DNA from: NZ13-RE01 sp049718665
GTDB taxonomy: Bacteria > Dictyoglomota > Dictyoglomia > Dictyoglomales > Dictyoglomaceae
Direction of reading: 5' to 3'
NCBI GenBank assembly: GCA_049718665.1
Contig: JBNARO010000003.1
Coordinates: 1 to 64,000 of the forward strand
DNA: 64,000 bases
This document shows positions 8,770 to 18,754 of this stretch, in pieces; the first letter of the stretch is position 1; the number at the start of each line of letters is the position of its first letter. Below the pieces are notes generated by a model that worked only from the letters and a program-made list of their open reading frames with translations, made no database searches and was not told the origin of the DNA. The position numbers and the translations under genes were made by a program.

Positions 8770-9676
8770 AGGGAATTCCATCTGCTGCTGGAGCAATAGC
8801 TCTTCCTACTGCACCAGCGAGAACTAACATAGTAAGAATATATGGAATCATTTGAATGAACTGGGTAGGTATTCCTACCCCTTCTAATCTCATTCTTACA
8901 GCTTCCGCTAATCCAAAGAGAAAACATGCACCTAAGGAACCAAAGGGAGTCCATTTTCCAAAAATCATAGCTGCCAATGCAATAAATCCTCTTCCTACAG
9001 TCATGGTCTCCACGAAAACTCTTGCATGCTCTAAGGAAAGAAAGGCCCCTCCTATTCCTCCTAAAAATCCACTTATCAAAACCCCTATATATCTATACAA
9101 ATAAACATTTATCCCAAGGGTATCTGCAGCTTGAGGATTTTCACCTACCGATCTTAATCTTAAACCAAAGACAGTTCTAAAGAGAATAAAATGAGAAAGA
9201 ACAATAGATAAGAGCATTATTATGATTAAAGGAGAAAGATCTGAGAAAAGTTTTCCAATACCTGGAATTGAAGAAAGTATTGGAATAGACCAGGGGTTTA
9301 ATCCCTCAAGGTGGGGAGAAGAACCTGCAGCTTTAAAAATGAGGCGAGATAAAAAGGTAGTACCGCCTGTTGCCAACATATTTAATGCTACACCGCTTAC
9401 AATTTGGTTTACTTTAAAGTTTATGGAAACTACTGCATGAATTAAAGCAAGGAGAGTTCCCGCTATTCCTGCCATAAAGATAGCAAGCCAAGGATCTTTA
9501 AAGAAATAAACAAATACTGCTGCAAAAAAAGCTCCCACAAGCATTATTCCTTCTAAAGCAATATTTACTACACCACTTCTTTCGGAATAAACTCCGCCAA
9601 GGGATGCAAAAGCTAATGGAGTAGTCATTCTTATTGCAGAAGCTATAGTTTCCCAGGAGAAAAGAGCAGAAAGCAT
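8750..9676 (-). CDS. Nucleoside-type ABC transporter permease 2
   Basis: Membrane subunit of an uptake system of the BMP/NupNOPQ type (related to ribose/branched-chain permeases). The 308-residue protein has about eight hydrophobic segments and family blocks near the N-terminus (RMTTPLAFASLGGVYSERSG) and in the middle (SVGENPQAADTLGI). SD AAAGGAGGAAAT precedes the ATG. It is last in a binding protein-ATPase-permease-permease operon. A purine nucleoside is the usual cargo of this family, but vitamin or sugar substrates also occur. Confidence 0.9.
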   Translation of the reverse strand: MLSALFSWETIASAIRMTTPLAFASLGGVYSERSGVVNIALEGIMLVGAFFAAVFVYFFKDPWLAIFMAGIAGTLLALIHAVVSINFKVNQIVSGVALNMLATGGTTFLSRLIFKAAGSSPHLEGLNPWSIPILSSIPGIGKLFSDLSPLIIIMLLSIVLSHFILFRTVFGLRLRSVGENPQAADTLGINVYLYRYIGVLISGFLGGIGGAFLSLEHARVFVETMTVGRGFIALAAMIFGKWTPFGSLGACFLFGLAEAVRMRLEGVGIPTQFIQMIPYILTMLVLAGAVGRAIAPAADGIPYEKEEI

Positions 9677-9678
9677 TC

Positions 9679-10770
9679 TTAAGATTTCCTCCTTTTTCTA
9701 ATTATTCGCGTAAATATCTCATTTCCTACCGCAACAGTAATAATAATTAATGCCTGCAATATTGAAATAATCTCTCGAGGAATATGAGTAAATACATCCA
9801 TACCAATAGCCATTCTATCTAAAGCTCCAAAAAGTAAAGAAGCAAAAAGAATTCCCACAGGATGATTTTTCCCTAATAGAGCTACCGCTATTCCCGTAAA
9901 TCCAAGCCCATGGGAAAAATTATCAAGAAATCTATGTCTATATCCTAAAACATCATTTATACTTGCCAATCCCGCTACTGCTCCACTTAAGATCATGGTT
10001 ATCACAATAGTTTTTGATATTTTTATCCCACCATTTTCTGCTGCTAATGGATTACTTCCTACAGCTCTAATTTCATACCCTATACGAGTTCTCCAAAGAA
10101 GATAATAGATAAAAACTAACATAAAAAGACTGATAAATAGTGACGCATTAACTGGATTGCTATCTGGAATATTAATTCCTATACTTTGGAAAAACCCTCC
10201 CAATCGGGGTAAAACTGCAGAAGAGGGCAATTCTGCAGTTTGAGGAAGAGGATAAATCACTCCTTTTTCTCTTACCACATTTACTACTAAGTAATTGGTT
10301 AAGGCATAGGCTATCCAATTCATCATTATGGTGTTTATTACTTCATGAACACCCAATTTTGCCTTTAATAATCCAGGGATTACTGCCCATATTAATCCAC
10401 CAATCATTGCAGCTAATAGAGCTATGGGAAGATGAATAAACCAAGGCATTTTAGGTAAAGATAATCCTACAACTGCAGAAAGAAGACCTCCTACTAATAA
10501 TTGTCCTTCTACTCCTATATTAAACAAACCACCTTTAAAAGCAATAGCTACAGCTAGTCCCGCTAAGATTAGAGATGTGGAATTAAAAAGAACATATCCC
10601 CAGCCTGTAGGATTTCCTAATGCAAAGCTCATCACTTGAGCATAGATTTCAATAGGGTTGTATCCAAGAGCTAATATTACAAATCCACCTAAGATTAAAG
10701 CTAAAAAAACTGAGACTGTTGGACTTAATATGTTCCAAAATAATTCTTTAATAAAAGAATTGTCCTTCAA
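9679..10770 (-). CDS. Nucleoside-type ABC transporter permease 1
   Basis: Companion permease of 363 residues with about ten hydrophobic segments. Characteristic blocks are AFKGGLFNIGVEGQLLVGG near 80-98, GVHEVINTIMMNW near 140-155 and a VGSNPLAAENGGI loop facing the ATPase. The two permeases would form the heterodimeric channel. The start overlaps the ATPase stop by four bases (ATGA) and the stop is two bases before the permease-2 start, so the three genes are tightly coupled. Confidence 0.9.
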   Translation of the reverse strand: MKDNSFIKELFWNILSPTVSVFLALILGGFVILALGYNPIEIYAQVMSFALGNPTGWGYVLFNSTSLILAGLAVAIAFKGGLFNIGVEGQLLVGGLLSAVVGLSLPKMPWFIHLPIALLAAMIGGLIWAVIPGLLKAKLGVHEVINTIMMNWIAYALTNYLVVNVVREKGVIYPLPQTAELPSSAVLPRLGGFFQSIGINIPDSNPVNASLFISLFMLVFIYYLLWRTRIGYEIRAVGSNPLAAENGGIKISKTIVITMILSGAVAGLASINDVLGYRHRFLDNFSHGLGFTGIAVALLGKNHPVGILFASLLFGALDRMAIGMDVFTHIPREIISILQALIIITVAVGNEIFTRIIRKRRKS

Positions 10771-12299
10771 AGCACCGCCTCCTTCATCAGTTCTTGTCTT
10801 TTAATGCCCATCATGTAATAGCCTACTTCATTCTCATCAATTTCTTTATTATAAAATGCACCAACAATTTCTCCATTATACATGACTAAGATTCTATCGC
10901 TTAAATTAAAAATTTCATCTAAATCTGCAGAAACAAGGAGAATTGCTTTACCTTCATCTCTTAATTTTACTAATAACTTATGAACAAACTCAGTTGCACC
11001 TATATCTAACCCTCTTGTAGGCTGAGAGGCAATAAGTAAATATGGGGAAATACTAATTTCTCTTCCTGCAACTACTTTTTGTTGGTTTCCACCCGAAAGA
11101 TTTCTTATGGGAATTTTTACATTAGGAGTTCTAACATCATACTCTTTCACTAAATTTTCAGCATTATCAAAAATTTTTTTGTAATCAAGCATCAAGCCTT
11201 TAGAAAATTTTGGCAAATAATGAAGACCTAAAATTGTATTTTCAGCTACAGAAAAATCAAGAATTAATCCTCTTTTATGTCTATCTTCAGGAATATGACC
11301 TAATAAAGTCCTTCTTTCTAAAACAGAGTCTTTTGAGACCTCCTTTCCTTTAATATATATTCTTCCCTTTTCGATAGGCAAAAGTCCCACTAATGCCTCT
11401 ACTAACTCTGACTGTCCATTTCCTTCAACGCCCGCAATACCAACAATTTCCCCTTCTCTAACATTAAAACTTACATTTTTAACAGCAATTAAACCTCTTC
11501 TATTTCTTACAGTTAAGTTTTCTACTTTTAATATTTCTTCTCCTGGTTTATAAGGACCCTTAGGTGTTTGTAAAAATACTTCTCTTCCTACCATGAGTTG
11601 TGCTAATTGTTGTTTATTAGTTTCCTTGGTATTTAATGTCTTAACTACCTTCCCTCTTCTCATTACTGTCACTCTGTGAGAGATAGCTAAAACTTCATTA
11701 AGTTTATGGGATATAAAGATTATTGTCTTCCCTTGATTATTTAAATTTCTCAAAATAGTGAAAAGTTCTTCTACTTCTTGAGGTGCTAAAACTGCTGTAG
11801 GCTCATCAAGAATCAATATATCTGCACCTCTATATAAAAGCTTTAAAATCTCAACTCTTTGAGCCTGTCCCACAGAGAGAGTCTCAACCTTTGCAGTGGG
11901 ATCTATATTAAATCCTATACTTTTTGATAATTCTTTTACTTTCTCTACAGCTTTATTGTAATCTAAAACTATGCCATTTTTAGGCTCTGCTCCAAGTATA
12001 ATATTTTCTGCCACAGTAAAAGGAGGAATTAACATAAAATGTTGATGAACCATCCCTATTCCAAGAGATATAGCTACTCTTGGTTCTGTTATGTGAACCT
12101 CTTTCCCTTTAACAAATATTTTTCCTTTATCAGGACGGTATAGTCCATAAAGGATCTTCATTAAAGTAGACTTTCCCGCACCATTTTCTCCTACAATAGC
12201 ATGTATTTCCTGTTTATTAATTGATAAATCTACATTATCATTTGCTATAACTCCAGGGAATTTTTTAACAATTCCTTCCATTTTGATAATTTCTTCCAC
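10767..12299 (-). CDS. Nucleoside-type ABC transporter ATP-binding protein
   Basis: Tandem ATPase with two nucleotide-binding domains, as in ribose (RbsA) and nucleoside (NupO) importers. The first domain has a full Walker A (GENGAGKST), LSVGQAQRVEIL and a Walker B DEPTAVL. The second has the degenerate loop GVEGNGQSEL and LSGGNQQKVVAGRE, normal for this family. The frame extends to TTG 12320 and ATG 12314. GTG 12299 is preferred because GGAGGAG lies six bases before it, giving 510 residues; the alternatives have poor SDs. A stem-loop separates it from the highly placed binding-protein gene. Confidence 0.9.
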   Translation of the reverse strand: MEEIIKMEGIVKKFPGVIANDNVDLSINKQEIHAIVGENGAGKSTLMKILYGLYRPDKGKIFVKGKEVHITEPRVAISLGIGMVHQHFMLIPPFTVAENIILGAEPKNGIVLDYNKAVEKVKELSKSIGFNIDPTAKVETLSVGQAQRVEILKLLYRGADILILDEPTAVLAPQEVEELFTILRNLNNQGKTIIFISHKLNEVLAISHRVTVMRRGKVVKTLNTKETNKQQLAQLMVGREVFLQTPKGPYKPGEEILKVENLTVRNRRGLIAVKNVSFNVREGEIVGIAGVEGNGQSELVEALVGLLPIEKGRIYIKGKEVSKDSVLERRTLLGHIPEDRHKRGLILDFSVAENTILGLHYLPKFSKGLMLDYKKIFDNAENLVKEYDVRTPNVKIPIRNLSGGNQQKVVAGREISISPYLLIASQPTRGLDIGATEFVHKLLVKLRDEGKAILLVSADLDEIFNLSDRILVMYNGEIVGAFYNKEIDENEVGYYMMGIKRQELMKEAVL

Positions 12300-12325
12300 T
12301 TTTTTCTCCTCCATTCTCAAAAATA

Positions 12326-12352
12326 TCCCCCTGCCCTATTTGGACAGGGGGA
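12326..12352 (-). terminator. Intercistronic stem-loop / partial terminator
   Basis: On the minus strand an 11-bp stem (TCCCCCTGTCC / GGGCAGGGGGA, five-base loop) is followed by TATTTTT. One pair is G-U in the leftward RNA but C-A in the rightward one, so the structure is better on the transcribed strand. It lies between the binding-protein stop and the ATPase start. It would let more binding-protein mRNA than transporter mRNA accumulate. Confidence 0.65.
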
Positions 12353-12362
12353 AAGTATTGTT

Positions 12363-13394
12363 TTATTTCTTCAAATATTTTGCCTTAAATTCTTCAAAGG
12401 TTTTATCATCATAGGGAACTACAATTTCTCCTTTAATTATTCTCTTCTTCAAGACATCCACATGGTTCTTAACTTTTAGAGGAATCAGATTCTTTGTAAA
12501 TTCACTATATTCATAATCTACACCACCATTGGCTAATCCAAAGTAGCGAGGACCCTCTTTAAACTTTCCTTCTACTACGTCTTTTATAGTTTGATATATA
12601 GCTTCGTCAACTCTCTTTAACATACTAGTAATAATTCTTCCAGGCGCAATCCATGCTTGAGGAGAGTCTACACCAATAGCATATTTTCCAGTCTCTTTTG
12701 CTGCTTCAAAGACTCCCTCACCTGATGCTCCAGATGCATGATATATAATATCTGCACCTTGTTTATACTGAGCTAAGGCTAACTCCTTACCTTTTACTGG
12801 GTCTTTAAAAGCTTCTCCCGTTACTCCAATGTAATTAATTAAAACTTTTACCTTAGGATTTACATACATAGCTCCCGCTTTATACCCTACTTCAAATTTA
12901 TGAATTAATGGAATATCCATTCCACCAACAAAACCTATAATATTTGTTTTTGTCATCAGGCCTGCGATAGCTCCAACTAAGAAAGAACCTTCATGTTCAT
13001 TGAATAATAAAGAGGACACATTTGGAAGACCTTCAACATAGCCATCCACTATAGCAAATCTTACTTTTGGAAATTCCTTAGCAACTTTAGTAATAGCATC
13101 GGTAAATAAGAATCCAACACCAACTACTAAATCATAATTTTGTTCTGCTAAGGTTCTTAATAATTCTTCTCTGTTTGCTCCTCCAGGACCAGGCTCCATA
13201 TCTTTTCCTTCAACCTTTAGTAATTTTATTGCCTTTTGAAGTCCCGCATACGCTGCATCATTGAAAGACTTATCCCCTCTTCCACCTACATCATAAACAA
13301 TACCAATTCTAAACTTTTTTTGAGCAAAGCTTGGAGAGAAAACTAAAATAAGAAGAATGGAGAAAACCAATAATAAAGTTAGAAACTTACGCAT
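12363..13394 (-). CDS. BMP-family periplasmic substrate-binding protein
   Basis: Binding protein of the basic-membrane-protein/PnrA family, normally purine-nucleoside receptors. The 343-residue protein has a signal peptide of about 24 residues ending in SFA. The mature part begins KKFRIGIVYDVGGRGDKSFND. Family landmarks follow: FAIVDGYVEGLPNVSSLLF, GMDIPLIHKFEVGYKAG and AIGVDSPQAW. There is no lipobox Cys, unlike Gram-positive homologues, which fits a soluble periplasmic protein in a diderm cell. An excellent SD (AAGGAGGTAA) precedes the ATG. It is the first gene of the four-gene uptake operon. Confidence 0.93.
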   Translation of the reverse strand: MRKFLTLLLVFSILLILVFSPSFAQKKFRIGIVYDVGGRGDKSFNDAAYAGLQKAIKLLKVEGKDMEPGPGGANREELLRTLAEQNYDLVVGVGFLFTDAITKVAKEFPKVRFAIVDGYVEGLPNVSSLLFNEHEGSFLVGAIAGLMTKTNIIGFVGGMDIPLIHKFEVGYKAGAMYVNPKVKVLINYIGVTGEAFKDPVKGKELALAQYKQGADIIYHASGASGEGVFEAAKETGKYAIGVDSPQAWIAPGRIITSMLKRVDEAIYQTIKDVVEGKFKEGPRYFGLANGGVDYEYSEFTKNLIPLKVKNHVDVLKKRIIKGEIVVPYDDKTFEEFKAKYLKK

Positions 13395-13450
13395 AGAAAA
13401 ATTACCTCCTTATAAGATTATTTAAGTTTTTAATGGTAAATACTAAAACC

Positions 13451-15391
13451 TCATTGTTCAAATTTTTTATCACCTCCTTTTATAACTTTTTTAGGTTTTC
13501 CTTCCCCTTGAGACATTACATATCCTTTTTCTTCTAATATATCTAAAATACGTGCTGCTCTATTATATCCTATTCTAAATCTTCTTTGAATATAAGAGGT
13601 GGAAATAATTTTTCTTCCTTCTAAAAGTTCTATAACCTGGGGTAATAAGGGATCTTCAGAAAAATCTTCTTTAATGTCTTTTTCTTTTTCCACTATATCT
13701 AAAGATAAAGAAGAGTCTATATCTGAAAAAGTATCAGAAAGATAATTAACAACTTTCTTTATATCTTTCTCTTCAATAAATGGAGCTTGTAATCTTATAG
13801 GAGAGGTGCTCATAATTGGTAAGTAAAGCATATCTCCCTTTCCTAATAATTTTTCTGCACCATTATCGTCCAAAATAATTCTTGAGTCTACTTGAGAAGA
13901 AACTGCAAAAGCTATTCTTGATGGGATATTTGCCTTAATAAGTCCTGTTATTACATCCACAGAAGGTCTTTGTGTTGCAACAACCAAATGAATTCCTGCA
14001 GCCCTTGCCTTTTGAGCTAATCTACATATTATATCTTCTACTTCTTTCGGGGCTACCATCATCAGATCGTTTAATTCGTCAATTATAATTATAACATAGG
14101 GAAGATTTTCTTTTGTAATATTTAGTTCTTTGTTTTTATACTCATCAATATTTCTGACCTCTTCTTGGACAAAAATTTTATATCTTCTCTCCATCTCATT
14201 AATTGCCCACCTTAAAACGGAAGATGCCTCATGATATTCAGTAATAACAGGATACCATAAATATTTTTTATAAAGCCTGTTATATAAAGACAACTCAACC
14301 CTTTTTGGATCTATCATTAAAAATTTTAGATTATTTGGGTTGTGCTTATAAAGAAGACTTAAGATAAGAGTATTAATGAACATGCTTTTTCCTGAACCTG
14401 TAGTTCCAGCAATAAGGAGATGAAGCATCTCTGCTAAATTTCCCACTTGGGGTTTTCCAGCTAAATCTTTACCTAAGGCTATAGGAAGAGAGTATAACGT
14501 ATTTTGAAAGGCTTTACTTTCTAAAATTTCTCTTAAATACACCTTTGATGGATTTTTTCGAGGAACCTCTATTCCTACCAAGGATTTTCCTGGAACAGGA
14601 GTTTCAAATCTAATGCTTGGAACCGCTAAGGCTAAAGCTAAGTCATTAGATAAACTTAGAATTTTACTAACTCTAATTCCTGGAGCCAGTGAAATATCAA
14701 ATCTTATAACTGAAGGACCAACATGATATTCTTCTACCTTTGTATCTATTTTAAAATTCTTAAAAGTATCCTCTATCTTTTTTGCAATCTTATCTAAATC
14801 TTCCTCTTCATTAGATGTAGAGCCCAAAGGTAAAAGATCTAAAGGGGGTGGAAAATTTTTTTTAGAAAGTACCTCTATCTCTTTTGAAACTACTACTTTT
14901 TCGGTTTTTAAATCTATATCTTCTTTTCTTGCTTTTTCTAACTTCTTAGGTTTTTCTTTTTTCTTAAAACCAAATTCTATTTTTAAAAGAGAAGAGTAAT
15001 ATAAGCTAAATACAATAAAAATAAGAGAAAGAGATAGTAATCCTCCTATGCCTAAGTAGGTATAAAATATCTTTTTAAAAAATATGGAAAATGCTCCTCC
15101 ATATTTTTGAAGATTATCGATGAAAAGTATAAGAGAAAAAAGAATAAATATACCAAGAGCGAAGGAAATAAATGATATTATCTCTTTTTTAGTAAACTCT
15201 GTTTTTAAAAGGAAATAAACTAAAATACCTTGTAAAAACAAGAATAAAAAATTGTATATTCCAAAAATATTTTTTAAGAAACTCACAAAAAATCTTCCTA
15301 AAGTTCCTCCTCCTTGAGGCAGAAGCCAAGAGAGGATTAAAAATAAGTTTAAAAATATTAGAATAAGACTTATAGTAACTCTTTTTGACAT
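13451..15391 (-). CDS. ftsK: DNA translocase FtsK/SpoIIIE
   Basis: Septum-anchored motor that pumps chromosomal DNA during division. Four N-terminal membrane segments (about 5-25, 42-65, 70-92, 112-133), a short charged linker, and the motor domain with Walker A GTTGSGKS at 329-336 and Walker B VIIIIDELNDL. A C-terminal winged-helix gamma domain (YIQRRFRIGYNRAARIL) would read KOPS-like DNA signals. At 646 residues it is a short FtsK. It follows rnj by two bases. The ftsK-rnj-dapA order resembles that of Firmicutes. Confidence 0.95.
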   Translation of the reverse strand: MSKRVTISLILIFLNLFLILSWLLPQGGGTLGRFFVSFLKNIFGIYNFLFLFLQGILVYFLLKTEFTKKEIISFISFALGIFILFSLILFIDNLQKYGGAFSIFFKKIFYTYLGIGGLLSLSLIFIVFSLYYSSLLKIEFGFKKKEKPKKLEKARKEDIDLKTEKVVVSKEIEVLSKKNFPPPLDLLPLGSTSNEEEDLDKIAKKIEDTFKNFKIDTKVEEYHVGPSVIRFDISLAPGIRVSKILSLSNDLALALAVPSIRFETPVPGKSLVGIEVPRKNPSKVYLREILESKAFQNTLYSLPIALGKDLAGKPQVGNLAEMLHLLIAGTTGSGKSMFINTLILSLLYKHNPNNLKFLMIDPKRVELSLYNRLYKKYLWYPVITEYHEASSVLRWAINEMERRYKIFVQEEVRNIDEYKNKELNITKENLPYVIIIIDELNDLMMVAPKEVEDIICRLAQKARAAGIHLVVATQRPSVDVITGLIKANIPSRIAFAVSSQVDSRIILDDNGAEKLLGKGDMLYLPIMSTSPIRLQAPFIEEKDIKKVVNYLSDTFSDIDSSLSLDIVEKEKDIKEDFSEDPLLPQVIELLEGRKIISTSYIQRRFRIGYNRAARILDILEEKGYVMSQGEGKPKKVIKGGDKKFEQ

Positions 15392-15392
15392 T

Positions 15393-17054
15393 TCATATTT
15401 CCCATAATATTGGTATTAAAATAGGCTTTCTTCTTATCTCTTGATAAAAGAAGTTTTCTAATGTTTCCTTTAACAAAGCCTTTTTATCAACTTTACTTTT
15501 TGAAGTATTTTTAGAAATTTCCTGAAATATTTTCCTTATTTTTTCCTTTGCTGATTCAAAAAGCTCTTCTGAATCTTTTTCAAAAACAAACCCCTTAGAT
15601 ATTATCTCTGGTCCCTCCAAAATAAGACCTGTCATTTGATCTATCAGTACTCCTACTACAACAACACCATCTTCAGATAATTTTCTTCTCTCTTTTAACA
15701 CAATATTTCCTACATCTCCAATTCCTAATCCATCTACATAAACATTTCCTGCGTCTACTTTATCAACAATTTTCATTCCATTGTTATCTATTTCTAAAAC
15801 ATAGCCATTTTCTAAAATTTTTACATTCTCATTAGGAAAACCTAAACTTTGAGCCAATTTCTTAAAGAGAACTAAATGTCTATACTCTCCATGATAAGGG
15901 ACCAAATATTTTGGCCTAAGAAGATTTATGAGCATTTTAATCTCTTCTTGTGCAGCATGTCCTGAGACGTGAACTCCCGCACTTTCTCCATATATGACTT
16001 CTAATCCTTTTCTAAAAAGTTGGTCTACTAATCGAAAAACCATTGGCTCATTCCCTGGAATAGGGGTTGTAGCTAAGATTACTGTGTCATCAGGATTTAG
16101 TGCGAGTTGTTTATAAGAATGGTTAGTAAGAAGGACCAAAGCTGAATAAGGTTCTCCTTGGCTTCCTGTGGATAAAACTAAAACTTTCTCAGGAGGAATA
16201 CGATTTACGTCTCTTATATTTATTATTATCTCATCTGGTATATTGAGATATCCAAGTTTTTTTGCAACTTCTATATTATTTATTAAACTTTTTCCTGCTA
16301 TAGCAACCTTTCTATGATACTTCATTGCAGTATTTATAGCTTGCTGGATCCTATGAAAATTTGAGGCAAAAGTTACTAAAAATATTCTACCCTTTGCAGA
16401 ACTAAAAATGTTTTCAAAAGTTGCTTTTACAGTACTTTCTGAAGGAGTTATTCCAGACTGTTCGATATTTGTAGTATCACAAATTAAAGCTAATACCCCT
16501 CTTCCTCCAAATTCTGCCAGTTTTCTAAAATCTGTAGTTTTCCCATCAATGGGATTTTGATCAAACTTGAAATCTCCACTTACTACTACTAATCCTACAG
16601 GAGTTTCGATAGCAAAACCCACAGCATCGGGAATGCTGTGGGTTTGTCTAAAAGCTTCTATTAAGAAAGAGCCTATACTAAATCTTTCTCCAGGATGAAT
16701 TCTATTTAATTTCTTTTTTATATCAAACTCCTCCAATTTTCTTTCTACAAGACCTAAAGTAAGAGGAGTACCAAATATGGGAACATCCAAGTCTTTCAAA
16801 ATAAAGGGCAATGCTCCTATATGATCTTCATGCCCGTGGGTTAATAGTATTCCTTTTACCTTCTCTTTTTGAGATAAAAGATATGAAATATCTGGAATGA
16901 CAAAATCTACCCCTAACATTTCTTCATTAGGAAACATCAATCCCGCATCGATTACTAAAATTTCATCCTTATATTGGAAAAGAAGCATGTTCTTTCCAAT
17001 TTCGCCAGATCCACCTAAAGGAATTATTCTTAATTTTTTATCTGTATTATTCAT
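15393..17054 (-). CDS. rnj: Ribonuclease J
   Basis: Metallo-beta-lactamase/beta-CASP nuclease with 5'-3' exo- and endonuclease activity in mRNA decay and rRNA maturation. The zinc motif HGHEDH is at 73-78 (after GILLTHG), the later His and Asp ligands are in VVVSGDFKFD, and the beta-CASP region contains STGSQGEP and SGHA. The 553-residue length is normal for RNase J. It lies in the same leftward run as pnp, placing two RNA-decay enzymes together. Its start overlaps the end of dapA by eight bases. Confidence 0.95.
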   Translation of the reverse strand: MNNTDKKLRIIPLGGSGEIGKNMLLFQYKDEILVIDAGLMFPNEEMLGVDFVIPDISYLLSQKEKVKGILLTHGHEDHIGALPFILKDLDVPIFGTPLTLGLVERKLEEFDIKKKLNRIHPGERFSIGSFLIEAFRQTHSIPDAVGFAIETPVGLVVVSGDFKFDQNPIDGKTTDFRKLAEFGGRGVLALICDTTNIEQSGITPSESTVKATFENIFSSAKGRIFLVTFASNFHRIQQAINTAMKYHRKVAIAGKSLINNIEVAKKLGYLNIPDEIIINIRDVNRIPPEKVLVLSTGSQGEPYSALVLLTNHSYKQLALNPDDTVILATTPIPGNEPMVFRLVDQLFRKGLEVIYGESAGVHVSGHAAQEEIKMLINLLRPKYLVPYHGEYRHLVLFKKLAQSLGFPNENVKILENGYVLEIDNNGMKIVDKVDAGNVYVDGLGIGDVGNIVLKERRKLSEDGVVVVGVLIDQMTGLILEGPEIISKGFVFEKDSEELFESAKEKIRKIFQEISKNTSKSKVDKKALLKETLENFFYQEIRRKPILIPILWEI

Positions 17055-17940
17055 TTATACAAAAACCAAACTCCTTTAATCTTTTTATCAACTCCTGCCT
17101 ATTTTTTTCATCAATAGGAGGTAAAGGTAATCTACACTTACCTACATTATACCCCAGTAAGTTTAAAGCTTCTTTAAGAGGTATAGGATTTGTAGTTAAA
17201 AAAAGAGCTCTGAATATTGGGAAAAGTCTTAAATGGATTTCTGTAGCTTTATCTATTTTTCCCTCAAAATATGCATTTATCATTTCTTTTATTTCTCTAC
17301 CCAATATATGCGATGCTACACTTATTACTCCATCTCCACCAACACTTAATAGTGGTAAAGTCATTGAGTCATCACCACTATAAAGCAAAAATGGTCGAGG
17401 AAGGAGCCTTCTTATTTCAGACATTTGATTTAAATCTCCACTGGCTTCTTTAACTCCAACTATGTTTGAAAAGTCCTTAGCAAGTTTATACAATGTCTCT
17501 GGCAATATATTAACCGCAGTTCTTGAGGGAATATTGTATATAATAATTGGTAAAGACGTAGAATCAGCTATGGCACCAAAATGCTTATAAAGACCATCTT
17601 GAGGTGGTCTATTATAATATGGTGCGGTAGCAAGAATTCCATCTACACCAATTTTTTCTGCCTCTTTTGTTAACTCTATAGATTCCTTTGTACAATAATT
17701 AGTAGTTCCCGCAATCACCTTTGCTCTACCTTTCGCAGTATGCTTTACTCTTTCAAAAAGTTGTAATTTTTCTTCTGATGATAAAGTAGGAGCTTCCCCA
17801 GTAGTTCCTGAAACTACGATACTATCAGAACCATCCTCAATTAATTTTTCCACTAATCTATCTACTTCTTTCCAATTTATTTCTCCATTTTCATCAAAAG
17901 GAGTAACCATAGCGGTTATTAATCTTCCAAAAGATGTCAT
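17047..17940 (-). CDS. dapA: 4-hydroxy-tetrahydrodipicolinate synthase
   Basis: Condenses pyruvate and aspartate semialdehyde at the entry to the lysine/diaminopimelate branch. The TIM-barrel markers are present: GTTGEAPTL at 46-54, the catalytic Tyr at 135 in YNIPSR, and the Schiff-base Lys at 164 in GVKEASGDL. The length is 297 residues. It directly follows dapB with a one-base gap, so two consecutive steps of the pathway are co-transcribed. Confidence 0.96.
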   Translation of the reverse strand: MTSFGRLITAMVTPFDENGEINWKEVDRLVEKLIEDGSDSIVVSGTTGEAPTLSSEEKLQLFERVKHTAKGRAKVIAGTTNYCTKESIELTKEAEKIGVDGILATAPYYNRPPQDGLYKHFGAIADSTSLPIIIYNIPSRTAVNILPETLYKLAKDFSNIVGVKEASGDLNQMSEIRRLLPRPFLLYSGDDSMTLPLLSVGGDGVISVASHILGREIKEMINAYFEGKIDKATEIHLRLFPIFRALFLTTNPIPLKEALNLLGYNVGKCRLPLPPIDEKNRQELIKRLKEFGFCINE

Positions 17941-17941
17941 A

Positions 17942-18754
17942 TTAATCTTCCCCCTTCTCTAAAATTGTTTCTAAGCCATAAAAGAAACCTTTCCTTTTAT
18001 ATATCTCCCTAATTCCTAAAAGAATGCCTGGAACATAACACTCTCTACTTATGGCATCATGCCTTATGGAAAGAGTTTGTCCTAATCCTCCAAAGATAAT
18101 TTCTTGATGTGCTACTAACCCAGGCAGTCTAATACTATGAATATTTATACTATCAATCTTTCCACCCCTTGATCCTGGAAGCTTTTCTATCTTAGTAGGA
18201 TCAAAATGAGAAAGATTTCTTTTTCTCATTTCTTCTGCTAAGATCTCTGCAGTAGTTATAGCAGTACCAGAAGGTGCATCCAGTTTTTCATTATGATGAA
18301 GTTCTATAATTTCTACATCAGGAAAATATTTTACTAATTCTCTTGCTATTTTAATCATTAAAACTGCTCCTAAAGCAAAGTTTGGTGCAATTAAGGTAGC
18401 AGAATCTTTTTCCTCTGTCTTTTTCTTTATCTCCTCTATCATTTCTTTTGATAACCCAGTGGTTCCAATAACTACTTTTCTTCCTAAGTTTAATGAAAAC
18501 ATTGCATTTTTATATGCAGATTCTGCATTGGTAAAATCTACAATGAGATCAAAGGGAATATTTGAAAGTTCATCTATCCCTTCTTTAACTAAGAGATTTA
18601 CCTCTTCAGAATTTATTATTTTTCCATAATCTAAGCCTACCCCTGCGGGATCAACTACGCCAACTAATTCCATATCTTTAGAAGAAGATATTGCTTTCCC
18701 TATAACTCTTCCCATTTTTCCTAAGGCTCCACAAAGGACAACTTTTATGCTCAT
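17942..18754 (-). CDS. dapB: 4-hydroxy-tetrahydrodipicolinate reductase
   Basis: NAD(P)H-dependent reductase for the step after DapA. The N-terminal Rossmann loop is GALGKMGRVIG, and the substrate/catalytic block is HHNEKLDAPSGTA. The C-terminal interlocking region has RLPGLVAHQEIIFGG and IRHDAISRECYVPGI. The length is 270 residues. The start overlaps the stop of the upstream M16 peptidase gene by four bases (ATGA). Confidence 0.96.
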   Translation of the reverse strand: MSIKVVLCGALGKMGRVIGKAISSSKDMELVGVVDPAGVGLDYGKIINSEEVNLLVKEGIDELSNIPFDLIVDFTNAESAYKNAMFSLNLGRKVVIGTTGLSKEMIEEIKKKTEEKDSATLIAPNFALGAVLMIKIARELVKYFPDVEIIELHHNEKLDAPSGTAITTAEILAEEMRKRNLSHFDPTKIEKLPGSRGGKIDSINIHSIRLPGLVAHQEIIFGGLGQTLSIRHDAISRECYVPGILLGIREIYKRKGFFYGLETILEKGED

